A stretch of DNA of 64,000 bases from Zhengitettix transpicula. Taxonomy: Eukaryota; Arthropoda; Insecta; Orthoptera; Tetrigidae. The notes beneath the pieces were generated by a model. It worked only from the letters and a program-made list of their open reading frames with translations, was not told where the DNA came from and searched no databases. The number at the start of each line of letters is the position of its first letter. Position 1 is the first letter of the stretch. A program made the translations under genes and the position numbers. The stretch covers positions 18,180,307 through 18,244,306 of the forward strand of contig CM073594.1 of assembly GCA_037074705.1 (NCBI GenBank), given 5' to 3'. Below, piece after piece: positions 20,029-32,164 of this stretch.

Positions 20029-20789
20029 TGAATTTGGTTTTTTACAACTCATCTGTGAGTATAAGATACGGATTATAGATTATGAATACTTTGAGAATGT
20101 GAATCATCTGACAGCCCGAATTTGGACTTGCCGCGTTCCCCGTCGCAGTTAATTTCTAACTACAGCTGTAGCGTGAGGTGTAGAATTAATGATTGTATTG
20201 AGAATCTCAAGAAACATATTTTAATTTGTCACGACAACAAGTATCCCAATTAACGATATTTTTTTTTAATGTGAACGTAACTCGCACACTTCGTATTGTC
20301 AGAAGTGGACTCGCCTTCCGAAATTCCTATTTAATCACCCAGTTCGTTTAATCTTCATAATGATGTATCGTGCCGCAATAGTTATAAATCATCTCGTGTT
20401 TTTACGTATTGAGAACCATACAGCTTCCCTTCCCTTCTGTGTAACACTGTACTTGATGCAGAAGTTGCGGAAAGTGCTTAAGTAATAATACTTTGGTAAC
20501 TACGTGTTTTCTCACTTTCAAACAATTAATAGTCTTACCTTATCCTTTTTATGGAGTAATTTATAACAATTTGTTCTAGGAACAACATAAAATAAAAATG
20601 TTTCAAGTCTCGTCCGGTAAAAATATATCTTTTAAGTGATTTAACTTGTAATTTAGTACGTTTGTGTACGAATTTTGTGGTAATGGTACACTTATCCTTA
20701 TTGTAGCAAACGGTTTTCCCAAGTGGAAAGATTCCATAGAAATTTAAAGGCAGCCTTGATTTCGTACAACCACCATCAACATAATATTT
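20029..20789. other. No gene recognised
   Basis: Mixed-composition sequence. The 105-codon minus frame at 20535-20852 runs into the family A copy and shows no domain, so it is not called. Confidence 0.4.
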
Positions 20790-21202
20790 TTTTTTTAGGT
20801 AACAGGCTACATGAGGGTAATCCACATCATGGAAACTCCTCTTTAATAGCATATGAAGGGATTTGAAAGGGGGGACGCGGAAGGGTAGAGGAAGGTAGCC
20901 AAGGGTTAACTAGGGCCCCCAGGAAATATTTTAAGGATCCTACCTGGCATTCGTCTAAAGAAATGCTGGAAAAAACCTAGAATAACCTGCATCAGGTAGG
21001 TCGGGCATTGGGTACTTGTCCCACGCCTCTCGATAGCGGGAGAGGAGTTTTCTGTGGGGACGCAGAATTCCCTTTTCCGTGCCTCGACCAGTTTAGGAGG
21101 CAGCTGGCCGACTATTCCAATGGGAATAGCGGACAACTCTTACCGTATGCCCAAGGTCTGTGACCCCGGAACATACACCTCTCAGAACAGGCCGAGGTGC
21201 CT
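20790..21202 (-). mobile_element. Family A retroposon copy 7
   Basis: Poly-T then AGGTAACAGGCTACATGAGG, CTTTAATAGCATATGAAGG, GGCCCCCAGGAAATATTTTA, through TTCCAATGGGAATAGCGGAC to GAACAGGCCGAGGTGCC. It is 5' truncated just past the GCCGAGGCACC motif. Confidence 0.85.
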
Positions 21203-22407
21203 ATGCGATCTTTTGTTGAAGTAAATTCAACTTCAAATAATATATATAAGCGTGGGAAAAATTCTAAGATGAATAATTTGTTTATTTTGAAATAACGTTA
21301 TAAACTCAAACTCTTTACCACACAGTTACACCAATGACTCCTCTTTTTAACAATCCCAATAATCCAAAGATATTCTCCGCACCAAGGTAAAAAAAAATTA
21401 TTTTACATAAAAAGATAATATACCATTTGTGTAAAATATAGTTCACAGATAACATTGTATCAGCTGGCCAAAGTCATCACATCTCTCAGTCTCCCGCTGC
21501 CAACTGAAAACACCGAGTTTAGGTTACTGAAAAAAAAATATCGGTTCAATTGTAAGATAAAAGTAATAAGACGCGTCCATATCACGTTACTATTTCACTT
21601 TATTGATAATGTGGCTTTTATAAACCGAAAAAATTCTACAATTTTATTTCAATAAGAAAAAAAAAATTATTCAGCTTACATTTTCCACGAAATTAATTTA
21701 TGAAATGCAAATTAATTATATGATTGTTAACAAAGCCAGGATTTACAGGCTGCGAAACTAATTACGAGCCAGCGATTATCGTGCAGATTCATAGTAATTA
21801 CTCCAGAGTGAATTAATTTGCATTCGATTAGATTCGCTTTGAACACTAATATGACGTAACCTATTTTAGTATCATATTTCCAATTGGCATATAATAATTG
21901 TAAATATAAGGCAAAGTGTCATTAATAACGTTTCAAACGGTGAAATGCAGAGAATAACTAATATAGTTGCTGTACTTCATTACGAAATAAGTTACTATTT
22001 TGCTGTTTCGCAGTCGCGTACAAAGATTGAATAAAATAGAAAGAAAGGACTAAGGGTAAAAGAGTCTGCTAATCATCTAGGGGTAGAGAGGAAATGTGGG
22101 AGCGTGGACATCATTTCAAAGCAAGCATAAGAACGAGAGTGCAAAACCCTTAAGGCGTACTCCAACAGCAGTAATTACGGACAGCCTTTCTCTAAATATG
22201 AACTGAAAGAAACGTACATAGACGAAGAAGCAAAGAACGAAGCTTATTAGTCACTGAAACAGAAATAATAAAAATTCCCGATTACAAATAGAGAAATGGA
22301 TAATACGAAAATTTTTAATTGAAAAAAAAATCTTCAAAGGAGACAAGCACAAGGTATAGCATCAAAGAAACACAAAAAAATTATGACCTTATAGATAATT
22401 ATGTATC
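21203..22407. other. No gene recognised
   Basis: AT-rich sequence with short open frames only. 22020-22280 is less AT-rich and could be a decayed LINE fragment, but no motif is convincing. Confidence 0.35.
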
Positions 22408-23540
22408 TTGTTTCATATCAAGGAAAAAGAAGAAACGTTTTGGAAGCCCCGAAGTTAAGAATGGTTCTCTTTAAACCAAATTTGGTACACAAATACATTT
22501 TACACGTACCGGACAACATTAATGCCGTTATAATGTATTATTAACATATTTTTATCCATAAATAGTTCTACTAGCGAGGAATTGTTAATTAATGTTAAGG
22601 GGCAAGCACACTCCCCCGCAGTACACAATTTTTCTCTGATCTAGGATCTGTGTATGCGTTCTCCTCCAGTATACTTAAAAATCCTTTTAAAGGCTTTTGA
22701 TCAAATAAATCTTTTCGTATTGCCAATAAATCATCCCGTAAAATCACAAATAGTGTGTCACGATCTCCAAATTGCGTCTTCTCTCACTCCAGGTGAAATT
22801 CATTCTCAAAGTAAATGGACAGGTCTGTATAATATATATACATATATATGAGTGTGTGCCATGAGGGCTATCATTTGCAAGATTTGATAACGACGCAAGA
22901 GCAGCGTCCGACTGAGCAGTGTGCAGCCTGTTGCGAATCCTGGTAACGGCGACGTCTGGCGTCGTGCCAGCGCCATTGTGACTCGGCGACACTCCACACC
23001 AATATTTATCGTCTCTTGAGGAGCTGCAGGCACTTCGATGAACGAGATTTGTTTGCGCTTATTTCTCTCTAGCGGAACGTGCCACGTGGAAAATTTGTTG
23101 GCAAATTTCTGCCCTTGCGTCGTGAAATAAGGCAAAGCGCCACGTGGAACACTAAAGAAAATTAACCTATCCCTTTTCGGCTGTTAAATACAAGTAAAAG
23201 TATTTTACGGGATTATTTATTGGGAATACGAAAAGATTTATTTGGTCAAAAGCCTTTAAAAGAATGTTTAAGTATACTGGAGGAGAACGCATACACAGAT
23301 CCTAGATCAGAGCCGTTGTGTACTGCGGGAGAGTGTGCTTGCCCCTTAACGTTAGCTAACAATTACGCGCTAGTGGAATTATTTATGGATCAATAAAATG
23401 TTAATAAAACATTTTAACGCCATTAATATTATCCGGTACGTCTAAAATGTACTCGTGTACCAAATTTGGTTAAAAGAGAACCATTGCAAAGTTAGAGGCT
23501 TCCACAATGAGTCTTCTTTTGCCTTGATCTGAAACTGGGA
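22408..23540. repeat. Long inverted repeat IR2 (arms about 335 bp, spacer about 455 bp)
   Basis: The left arm (about 22408-22747) and right arm (about 23205-23540) are reverse complements with moderate divergence: ATGGTTCTCTTT...ACCAAATTTGG, GGGGCAAGCACACTC, GATCTAGGATCTGTGTATGC, GTTCTCCTCCAGTATACTTA, AAAGCCTTTTGATCAAATAA and CCCGTAAAAT all recur inverted. The spacer is GC-richer (GACGTCTGGCGTCGTGCC) and unique. No transposase is seen. It could be a foldback or long-terminal-inverted-repeat DNA element, or an inverted duplication. Confidence 0.85.
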
Positions 23541-25648
23541 ATATAAGTGTCAATAAGGGCAAACATTTATTGTCTTTCTTTGATGATATGCCTTATGCTT
23601 AAATATTAGTTATTAGTATGATTATGATTATAATTTTCATAATAAAGTTCATACTATATAAATTTTCTTTAAGTTCTACCGTTTTCGTATTTCCGTTTTA
23701 CGTCGTACGTTATGTTACTATCTGTAGTAGACGGCTCAAAAAAATTATCTATTTAATCACAAGAATACTCCTAAACGAGTTCTTTCATCTCTCACTTCAT
23801 TTAAAGAATCGCACATGGAAGGTTTTTTTATTTTTTTGATCACATAATACGTGTAATATAGCAAGGCAATACAACTATTAAAGGAAAAACAGCAGACACA
23901 CACATTTTTGATTTGAATTGGCCTGAACGTGACCGGGAGTTGTGTGTGTGTGTGTGTGTGAATTACAGCACAGGCGTCCCATGGCGGGGGGGGGGGGGAG
24001 AAACCACGGATGCGAACACCTGCCCCTCCGGACGAGTGAACAGCGACGGCGATAAACGTCGTGTAATTTCTGACGGTAGGAGTTATAATTCATCTGGTGT
24101 GGAGTTGGCCGCTCTCAATTGCATCTTCTCGCTCTGGTAGAGCTAACACAATAGCTATGCTAATTGAATGGAAACACGCCGTATCCTGGTGGACACTCCC
24201 ACGCCACCTGATAAACTGTGCCGCCGCTGTTATGACGGACTGCTGCACCTCGACCGGCTCGCAAAACAAACACCAGGGACGTTCAAATTTCTATCGTACG
24301 GGTAAATAAAACTCAACATCGCTCCAAACTAAATAATGGTTTCAAACTGGCTTTACCATGCCGAGGGTTGGAGGAATAAATTGTTCCCAGTGGTATGGTT
24401 GGTTTTTTTTTCAAAGCTTAGGTTGTATTACTTGTGTTTATCGTTATATTTCGAGAGAAGAGTTAATGGTACTCTTCAAACTACTGGATGATTCTAATAA
24501 TCTTTATAGTAAATTCTACTTGCAGCATTGAAAATAAAAAATATCATTTTCAGAGTTGAGTAATAATTTTTCCTTTCATCACTATTATCAGAAATCTGTT
24601 TGGACGTTTCTACGTTAATTCCGTTTGTCATATTAGTTTTATTTATTAATATAGGTCGACGCCCAGTGAACGCAAAGTTCGCTGCTAAATCATCCATTCC
24701 GGAGCGACGCAGTGGATGATCGTCAGCCGAGCATTTGTCTAAATTCTCCCACCTTGGAATCATCTCGCCTTAGGACTGTCCACGCATTCAGTCAGGAAAC
24801 GCGTTGAGGTGTCTCTTTATGCCAGAAACTGAAAAATAAGACTTACAGCACATAACGCCTGAATTACGATTATAAAAAAGCAGGTCATCCAGCCGTTTCC
24901 ACTACTGATGGCAACACTGCCGTGTCCTAGCTCTGAATACGTGCAACTTAAGTTCCAAACCATATGCACATTATTCATGATAGTGATTATTAAATTGTTC
25001 ACAGCAAGCTCAATCATGCAGGTGGATCTGCGTTCATGGTTTTCTATTAAACCTAAAACCTCTTTTTTTTCTCGTCTTAACGGAATTCTTATGAAACGTT
25101 GGAGCAACTGTATTCAAAAAAAAAAATATTTTTTTTGCTATGAAATGTTAAAATCATCGGGAACAAGTGTTGTTAATAAAATTCCTGAGATACAAATATT
25201 TTTGGATCATTTGAATTGTTACAATATATATTTTGAGGTTAATATTATTTAAAGATGATTGTAGTAGTTTTGTTGTTCCGTTAATTTATTTTTCACTAAT
25301 AATAACCGTTAATTATACATGTATTGAATAAAAATGTTTATAAGCTGTGTATTTTAAAGATAGTTTGTCCTGAAAAGGAAATAAATTGTAAAATTGTTTC
25401 TTTATTTAAATCACGTGCAATCCTACTTTTTTAATAAATAATTCTGACGTCTGCAATTTATCTCATTTTTTCTTTATTCATTAATATCAATAGGCTTTAA
25501 TATTTCCTCTTGCTAAAATAGGATACAATAAACTATTTCTGCTTTAAAGTAACTATTTATTACTCCCTTACTAAACAGTTTTTTTGTCTCGTCCAATGTT
25601 TCCTAATATTAAACTCTATACGAAATATTTATACCAAGTGCTTTATAA
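23541..25648. other. No gene recognised; small simple repeats
   Basis: (TG)n at 23939-23960, a 13-base G run at 23986-23998, and GC-richer patches at 23990-24290 and 24650-25110 with overlapping short open frames (about 70-114 codons) on both strands. None shows a domain. 25110-25640 is AT-rich. Confidence 0.35.
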
Positions 25649-26327
25649 TGTAGTGGTAGGTTTTTTTTAAAATGACGAAGTAAAGGAATATTTTACAGAA
25701 TTTAATCATCATTTAACTGAACATGAGAAAAATAAAATAAAATGAATACAAATTATGTATGTTCAGCTAACCAGGCAAAACAATCGGATCCCTTAATCCC
25801 AAGTTAAACCATGGTTTACGGTAATTCCCCCAGGCGCGTCAAGGATTGAGACACTTGCGTGCATCTCTGGCCGTGATCGTGTGGAACCCTCGATGTCTCC
25901 GAGTCCTCTGGAAAACTGCAAGTATGGGGCTGTACGTCCGTCCCTGGCGACGGTTCGTCGAGGAGTCACTCTACACTTGCTTTACAGCCCCTTCGCTGGA
26001 TATGAAAAATCGATGTTCTCGACCAATTTTCGATCGATCTTTTCTGAACCAAGAAATGTGATTGGTTCAGGCAGTCACGTGTTAATTCAATTTCTGGGAT
26101 TTTTGGAGAGACGTTTCCCACGACGGTGCGACAGTCCAGGTAACTTCCGAGGGTCAACATCCTACGTTCCTAAGACCAGACTTTAGGGATTATCTCTCCG
26201 TCACGGCGGCACCTGGTCAAATTCCAACTTTCCAAGATCACGACCCTTGCTAATATCTAATTAAATTAAAATAAAATCTATATATATATATATATATATA
26301 TACCAATAATAAAACTATCGCGCTACA
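25649..26327. mobile_element. Candidate solo LTR family H, copy 1 (TGTAGTGGTA...CGCGCTACA)
   Basis: About 680 bp, homologous over its length to 34611-35219. It starts TGTAGTGGTAGG and ends ATCGCGCTACA, a TG...CA pair. Flanks ATAA and ATAG agree in 3 of 4 positions. The interior shares GGATCCCTTAATCCC, ACGGTAATTCCCCCAGGCGC, GCGACGG, GGTTCAGGCAGTCACGTGTT, GAGAGACGTTTCCCACG and AACTTCCGAGGGTCAA with copy 2. An (AT)n tract near the 3' end accounts for most of the length difference. Open frames of 71-101 codons are not conserved between copies. Confidence 0.6.
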
Positions 26328-27307
26328 ATAGAAATAATAAAAAAAAATTATTTTCTGTCAAAAAATCTCCCTTTTGTTCTTTTCTGTGAACTTTAGGCTT
26401 TTTTTGGTTTCTCCGGTTAATTGATTACTTAGGCACGAAATCTGGATGTTTCCAGTTTTATTCGGCCTTGACAAGTAGCTGTAGCCAATTGTCCGGTAAA
26501 GTGAGATGTTTATGGACTACTTGGCTTGTGTTGGCTTTCTGCTTTTTATGGGAGCATCGTACGGAACTTTATCACAGCTATAAAAGTATATGAAAATAAA
26601 AATATTGGTCCGATACGTGTCCCACGGCGATTATGATGTGAATATCAGAAGCTGTTCGCCCTTTTACCGACCGCTACGTCATACTTCCCTACATAAACGG
26701 AGGCAACCATTCTGCACTATTACTCATGTGTGCTGAAACGTCGTCCATTTATCACTCACATATTCTTAATTTTTGCGCGATTTTCTACAATTAAACTCCT
26801 TTCTTATATTCCCTTCCAACTGATCTCATCTACTTTATCTCCATCTTCTGTGCCAACGTACCGTCTGTACCGTTGCTCCATTTATGAAGCTTACGATTCT
26901 ACTCATTATTTTATAAATTATCATTAACGCAGTTTTCTAAAAAAAAATTAATAAACCGAAAAATTATTGTTTTAAAGAAATTAAAATATTTATCACTCAA
27001 AGAGGATTTTTAAATAATTTTAAATCCAAAATATTGGTTTTTGCATGCAGAGAGATGAGAAAGGCAACTTAGTAATGGAAGCAGTTGAAGAGTTTAGAAT
27101 ACGTGACTAACAGTCGTGGAGCCATAACAGAGATTTAGGAAAGGTCTATCATTAGAAATATTTACAGATTAATATTTCCTGAAATCTACAAAACAGACAG
27201 CTTACAAGATGTTCTACACCCACTGTTGCATACAAGCAGAACGTCTGTTGTCATCAAAATGTCGGTAAAGTTAGAATTGTTTAAAATGGATTTAATATCG
27301 ATTATCT
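26328..27307. other. No gene recognised
   Basis: AT-rich, unique-looking sequence. Short frames without motifs. Confidence 0.4.
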
Positions 27308-27797
27308 TCGCAGGCAGAACCTTGTAGGAGAGATACGAAGGGGTTACCTTTTTAGGGATGCCTCTTCCTCTCTCCGTTTTTGAACTAAGGTTCCCACATG
27401 CCGAGGCACCTCGGCCTGTTTTGAGAGGTGTATGTTCCGGGGTCACAGACCTTGGGAATACGGTAAGAGTTGTCCGCTGTTACCATTGGAACAGTCGGCC
27501 AGCTGCCTCCTAAACTGGTCGAGGCACGGAGAAGGGAATGCTGCGACCCCACAGCAAACTCTTCTCCCGCTATCGGAAGGGCGAGGGACAAGTACCCAAT
27601 GCCCGACCTTCCTGATGCAGGTTTTTCTAGGGTTTTCCCTGCATTACTTTTAGGCGAATGCTGGGTAGGATCATTAAACTATAGCCCGGGGGCCCTAGTA
27701 AACCCTTGGCTACCTTCCTCGACCCTTCCTATGGTATTAAAGGGGATTTGCCAGCATGTGGATTACCCTCATGTAGCCTGTTGCCCTAAAAAAAAGA
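27308..27797 (+). mobile_element. Family A retroposon copy 8, nearly full length
   Basis: Starts GCAGGCAGAACCTTGTAGG (just inside the second 5' hairpin) and runs through AACTAAGGTTCCCACATGCC, GTTACCATTGGAACAGTCGG, CTTCCTGATGCAGGTTTTTC to TAGCCTGTTGCCCTAAAAAA. GATTAT(C/T)T lies on both sides (27300 and 27798), a weak 8-bp target duplication. A deletion removes CGCATCCCCC near 27725. Confidence 0.85.
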
Positions 27798-28111
27798 TTA
27801 TTTATTCCTTGTTTCCTATTTTAAATACATATCAAGTCACATTACAAATAAAATTTTACAAAAAATGACAGACATGTTATTATAATTTAAAATTCAATTT
27901 ATATCGCATTTATATTTGTATTTTGTCAACATTTGGGGTGGGGGAAGTCAAATAATTCTGTAAAAAATACATTACAGAACTGAGATACATAATTGATCTT
28001 TTATACGGAAATTATGTTAAGAGTAAATAATTTTCAGTTTGAACGCAGTGTCGAGTATCGATAATCGCTGAAATTGATTGCTTTAAGTTTACTTTCGTCA
28101 CTTTCAAATTA

Positions 28112-29104
28112 ATAATTACTAGGTTTGGTAAAAATGATAAATAATTATTGAAGATCCAACCCCAGAGATAAGAAGAAAATTTTCTATAAATACTAATTAA
28201 TAACGATCAGCAGCAGTGATAATTTTTAATAAATGCCTTGTTATTTATTAACTAGAGACGTTCCAGTCACACAGACTGTAGGTTTTTAGTCCACCACCAT
28301 CAACAGGAGCGCTCAACTTGCAAGATAAATCGTCATTTGAGCCTCTTCAACTCCTCAGACACGGATCATGGAGATGATAAAACAGAAGTGATTACGAAGA
28401 CAGAAAACCGAGGCAGAAAGAGATCTGAATGTCAACCCCCGATGATGGATTTTCGTCCTTATTTAACTCGTGTCAGAGTAAAGTAATTATTATGAAGCTT
28501 TTACTTTTCTTTAAGACAAAGTGAAACTTAATAATAGCGGTAGGGATGCGTGACCTATGAATTAATTTCTTTTATAAAAAATGTAGAAATAAATGTCTTA
28601 AGAGGAGGTAGTAAACAGAATAAATTTTTTTTCTATAACTAACTACCATTGACACTCAGATAATTGATAAAAATATACTTTTGCACCAGTATTATTCATT
28701 GTATCGGACTGCTAAATACGTGAAGGGCCAAGTTAAACAGTTTGAAAATTGCGTTGTTTCAAATATCATCGAAAATATTTTAATAACGAACCACATTTCA
28801 ATTATTTCAGATTAGTTTTCTGTCTTCGTAATCCCTTCTGTTTTATCATCTCCATGATCCGTGTCTGAAGAGGCTCAAATGACGATTTATCTGGCAAGTT
28901 GAGCGCTCCTGTTGATGGTGGTGGACTAAAAACCTACAGACTGTGTGACTGGATCGTCTCTCCTTAATAAATAACAAGGCATTTATTAAAAATTATCACT
29001 GATGCTCAATCGTTATTAATTAATATTTACAGAAAATTTTCTTCTTATCTCTAGGGTTGGATCTTCAATAATTATTTATCATTTTTACCAAACCTAGTAA
29101 TTAT
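28112..29104. repeat. Long inverted repeat IR1 (arms about 295 bp, spacer 406 bp)
   Basis: The left arm 28112-28408 and right arm 28815-29104 are about 90% identical reverse complements. Both outer ends read ATAATTACTAGGTTTGGTAA. Shared interior landmarks include GAAGATCCAACCC, AATGCCTTGTTATTTATTAA, CCACCACCATCAACAGGAGC, GATAAATCGTCATTTGAGCC, CGGATCATGGAGATGATAAA and ATTACGAAGACAGAAAAC. The 406-bp spacer is AT-rich with no coding sequence. It is consistent with a foldback-type or long-TIR non-autonomous DNA transposon; a transcript would form a hairpin of about 290 bp. Confidence 0.9.
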
Positions 29105-29383
29105 ACGTCATTAAGTATTAAATTAATTTCAAACCCAAGGTCGTGCTTGCTACAACTAAATAGAGATAATTTACCCCCCCCCCCCCCCCTGGGCGACGGT
29201 AATATGCAATTAGGTTGCATTAGAAGGACAAACGTTAGCAGTTGGCTTTGGTCGACACTTGTCATCATCGTAACGCCCGGATCGCCGAGGATAATCCGCA
29301 AGCAAGCGTCGTGGTAGCTGTACAGACGCTGTTTGGTAGTGTTGTCGTTAATCAGGAATCCAATATATATCAGGACAATATAT
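29105..29383. other. Short unique interval with a 16-base C run
   Basis: C run at 29174-29189. Otherwise nothing recognised. Confidence 0.5.
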
Positions 29384-30770
29384 TGTAATACCCAGTTAAG
29401 GACATGAATTTTGTTCTTATTTCATCAGATTTGTTTACCAACTCAGACTGGGGATTCTTGAGTGGTTTGTATAAAAAAAGGATAATAATAAAATGATGGA
29501 TAAGTGGCTCTTTGAGAAGCGGAGGACTATAATTGGACGTTTAGCGGCTCTTAGACCTAATGGTTGTGACCGACATCTGGACGGAACCCTAAAGGCATAA
29601 TGACAGAAGTTTTATGGACATAGAATTATATTAAAAGGAAATATTCATTTTAATTGTATTGAGTGGCTCTCGGAGCGTGAGAAAGCCAACACGCTGGTGT
29701 TTGTTTGGCGAACGTGGACACTCAAAAACTGTGAAAACAAGGGAATATTCTGGAGAGAGAGAAAGAAGATAAAAGCAATGGGACTGGAGACCTAAGAACA
29801 GTGGGACTGGAGACCTAAGAACAGTGGGACAGGAGACCTAAGAACAGTTGGACAGGAGACCTCAGAACAGTTGGACAGGAGACCTCAGAACAGTTGGACT
29901 GGAGACCTAAGAACAGTGGGACTGTAGACCTAAGAACAGTTGGACAGGAGACCTCAGAACAGTTGGACAGGAGACCTCAGAACAGTTGGACAGGTGACCT
30001 CAGAACAGTTGGACTGGAGACCTAAGAACAGTTGGACAGGAGACCTCAGACGAGTTGGACGTAAGAGTTGGAAGGTGATGGACGTGGAGTGTGCTAGCAG
30101 AATCTGTACGAGAAACTCATAGGAGAGTGAATTTAGAGTCAGCAGACGTCAGGAGAGATCATCGGATGGTAGGCCAAGTTAAGGTGGCCGAAATAAATAG
30201 GAGTTTTATTCATTCAAGAGGCAGTTTTAGAGTCGTCAGGAGAGACCGTCGGATGGTAGGCCAAGCTAGGTGGCCGAGAGTAATCACTTGGACATCAGTC
30301 ATCAACAGTCGGTGGGAGTTTCGTCGAGGAAATCTGTCTTCCAGCAGAGTTTGTTGTTTGGAGGAATTCGTCGTGAGGGTAACGTCATCGAGAAGAGGTG
30401 GCTGTGAAAGCAAAGTGCGAGCGCAACCTGGTGCTCTTTATACCTATATAAAGAGTGTGTGTGCTGGTATGCGAGAGATGCAAATTGCATGGACCAGACA
30501 GATTGTAAGTTTATTTTTTCTTTATTCGTAGTTGTAAATTGTTAAATTAGGGTAATGAGTCAGATTTCGTTTCATTTCGTTTTTCATTTATTTTAACTGC
30601 ATTGTTTAATTGTGTTCCGTTTCCTTATCAACCCAGTAAAGACCCTGGAGGTACAGAGTCTGATTTATTAAAATGTATTCTACATTAATAAAATTGTTTT
30701 GTTGATAAAATTTAATAACGTGTTTAATATAATTTCCTATAATCATAATTATCAATAATGGGGTATTACA
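29384..30770. mobile_element. Candidate solo LTR, TGTAATACCC...GGGTATTACA, 1.39 kb
   Basis: Perfect 10-bp inverted ends (TGTAATACCC at 29384, GGGTATTACA at 30761-30770) in TG...CA form, flanked by ATAT on both sides (29380-29383, 30771-30774). It contains a 23-bp minisatellite (29780-30055) and two copies of a CGGATGGTAGGCCAAG motif (30163 and 30251). A splice-donor-like GATTGTAAGTTT lies at about 30500. Size and ends fit a Gypsy-type LTR; no gag or pol is present. The open frames inside (60-146 codons) follow the repeat and are not called. Confidence 0.6.
29780..30055. repeat. Minisatellite, 12 units of 23 bp
   Basis: Unit GGACAGGAGACCTCAGAACAG plus TT. Twelve contiguous units without length change; variants (A/T at position 5, C/A in CTCAG/CTAAG, GTT/GTG at the end) form two interspersed subtypes. 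23 bp is not a multiple of 3, so a coding role is unlikely. Confidence 0.95.
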
Positions 30771-30774
30771 ATAT

Positions 30775-31324
30775 ATATATGTATATACAACTAGACTCAT
30801 GGTCATACGGTTCGGTTAAATATACCAATGAACGGAATGGTTATCTGCATTATTGAAACCAGGGCGTTATACTAGTATTAATTTACATTTGTGTGCGATT
30901 AAAAATAATCGAGTATATTTATTATTGAATTGCGTTTTAACAGAGGTGCGTAGGAACGAACGAGTTGGGACGGTCCCAGAGAGCCCGCGTTCTCCGCGAT
31001 TGGCCATTCAGCTAATGGCGGTCAGTAAAGGCCACTGAATAATTGATGGCGTATGAAAACGGTACAAGCCAGCTGGCATCGCATTACATGGGGCTTACAG
31101 CGCCACGACCAGGTGGTCTCCGAGGATTAGGCGCCGTGCCTTTGAATACCAAAGAGTTGCTTTGTGCGTGCCATTGTCAGCAGACAGCAGTCGTAATGCC
31201 CTCAAATTACTATTTATTTATACTTTTAACTAAATAAAAAAGTTATAAATGCGTTTCTTTATTCCGGAGACCATTGTGTATTCTTCTGAAGAAAAAAAAA
31301 CATCATTTAAGAAAACGTACATTC
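30775..31324. other. Interval with a GC-richer island (30940-31200), no gene recognised
   Basis: The island (ACGGTCCCAGAGAGCCCGCG, ACCAGGTGGTCTCCGAGG) has two short plus frames of about 61-64 codons without a domain. It is not part of any repeat family seen here. Confidence 0.35.
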
Positions 31325-31640
31325 TAGATTTTTTTAAATATTTATTGTTTGTACCCGCGTCAACATAAAAGTCATTGACGACTTATTACATGAAATTATT
31401 ACAATTAATTCGTAATTATTCTTAGTCTCATAGTCATATATTAGATCTTGAATGCCGGTTTCCTTACTAAACTTTACCAGGTACTTTATTACCGCTGCTG
31501 AGTAACATATCTTCCCTCCTCATGAATTTCTGGCTCTTCTAGTCCTCTAGTCCTGTCGTGATTTGGGCGGTCGTAGAGGACAGGGCAGCCTTGCATACGT
31601 CACATGTAGGTTGCGGTTATTTTTCCATCATTTGCAAAAA
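31325..31640 (-). pseudogene. I-type LINE 3' end, second copy
   Basis: On the minus strand: a degraded Cys/His-poor tail with TCPLRPPKSRQD-like sequence, then VKFSKETGIQD and a 3' UTR with GACTTTTATGTTGACGCGGG and TACAAACAATAAATA. This matches the end of the LINE at 6300-7085. Only the last 300 bp is present, so it is strongly 5' truncated. The coding part would have specified the extreme C-terminus after RNase H. Confidence 0.7.
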
Positions 31641-31689
31641 ATACAAAATCATATAATAGAAATAAAGCACATAAGTCAATTAAATACAA

Positions 31690-31747
31690 CTTATATTTTA
31701 ATATGACATGATTAATATTTAACATTATGTTTACTGATATTTTAAAG

Positions 31748-31783
<36 letters not shown>

Positions 31784-31830
31784 AAGGTCAGCCATACAGA
31801 AGAGCGGGTTTTTAACTAGATATGTATAAA
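31690..31830 (-). pseudogene. Jockey/CR1-like LINE 3' end, second copy
   Basis: The minus strand reads the KNPLFCMADL terminal codons, an (AT)n tract (31752-31780), then AATGTTAAATATTAATCATG. This matches 3460-3600 on the plus strand. The (AT)n tract sits at the same place in both copies, so it was part of the source element. Confidence 0.65.
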
Positions 31831-32164
31831 ATTACGTTATTTATTTAGATAGCATTACTAACAGTAAGTTAACATTGATTTACAATTACAATTTTGTAAT
31901 AAAAAAATTTAAAAAGTTGTTATTGATTGTAATTTAGTTCTATATATATATATATACATCATATATAGATTAACTTGGAATGAGACTCTAAAATAATTTT
32001 TCAGGATATTCATCGGTTGTTTACTACCTTACCTTATTTAAAATAAGTACAATCGAAGGTTTATGTCCTCCTCACACAGTTCGCTCTTGTGAGGGCTTCC
32101 AGGACGGAACGCCTCGGGGAAGTTCCTAGAAAACACCCCTGGACGACTATCTCTTAGGAAATCT
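31831..32164. other. No gene recognised
   Basis: AT-rich, with a short (AT)n at 31942-31956. Confidence 0.45.

Noticed and set aside
25881..26186. 101-codon frame in family H copy 1 as a protein
   Set aside because: The homologous region of copy 2 has frameshifts and a different frame pattern; both look like non-coding LTR sequence.
28112..29104. Assembly artefact as the sole explanation for IR1
   Set aside because: The arms differ at many positions, so they are not a collapsed duplicate; still worth long-read confirmation.
29940..30531. Open frames of 60 and 146 codons across the minisatellite and its right flank
   Set aside because: The first follows the 23-bp tandem unit; the second lies within the LTR-like unit and shows no domain or conservation.
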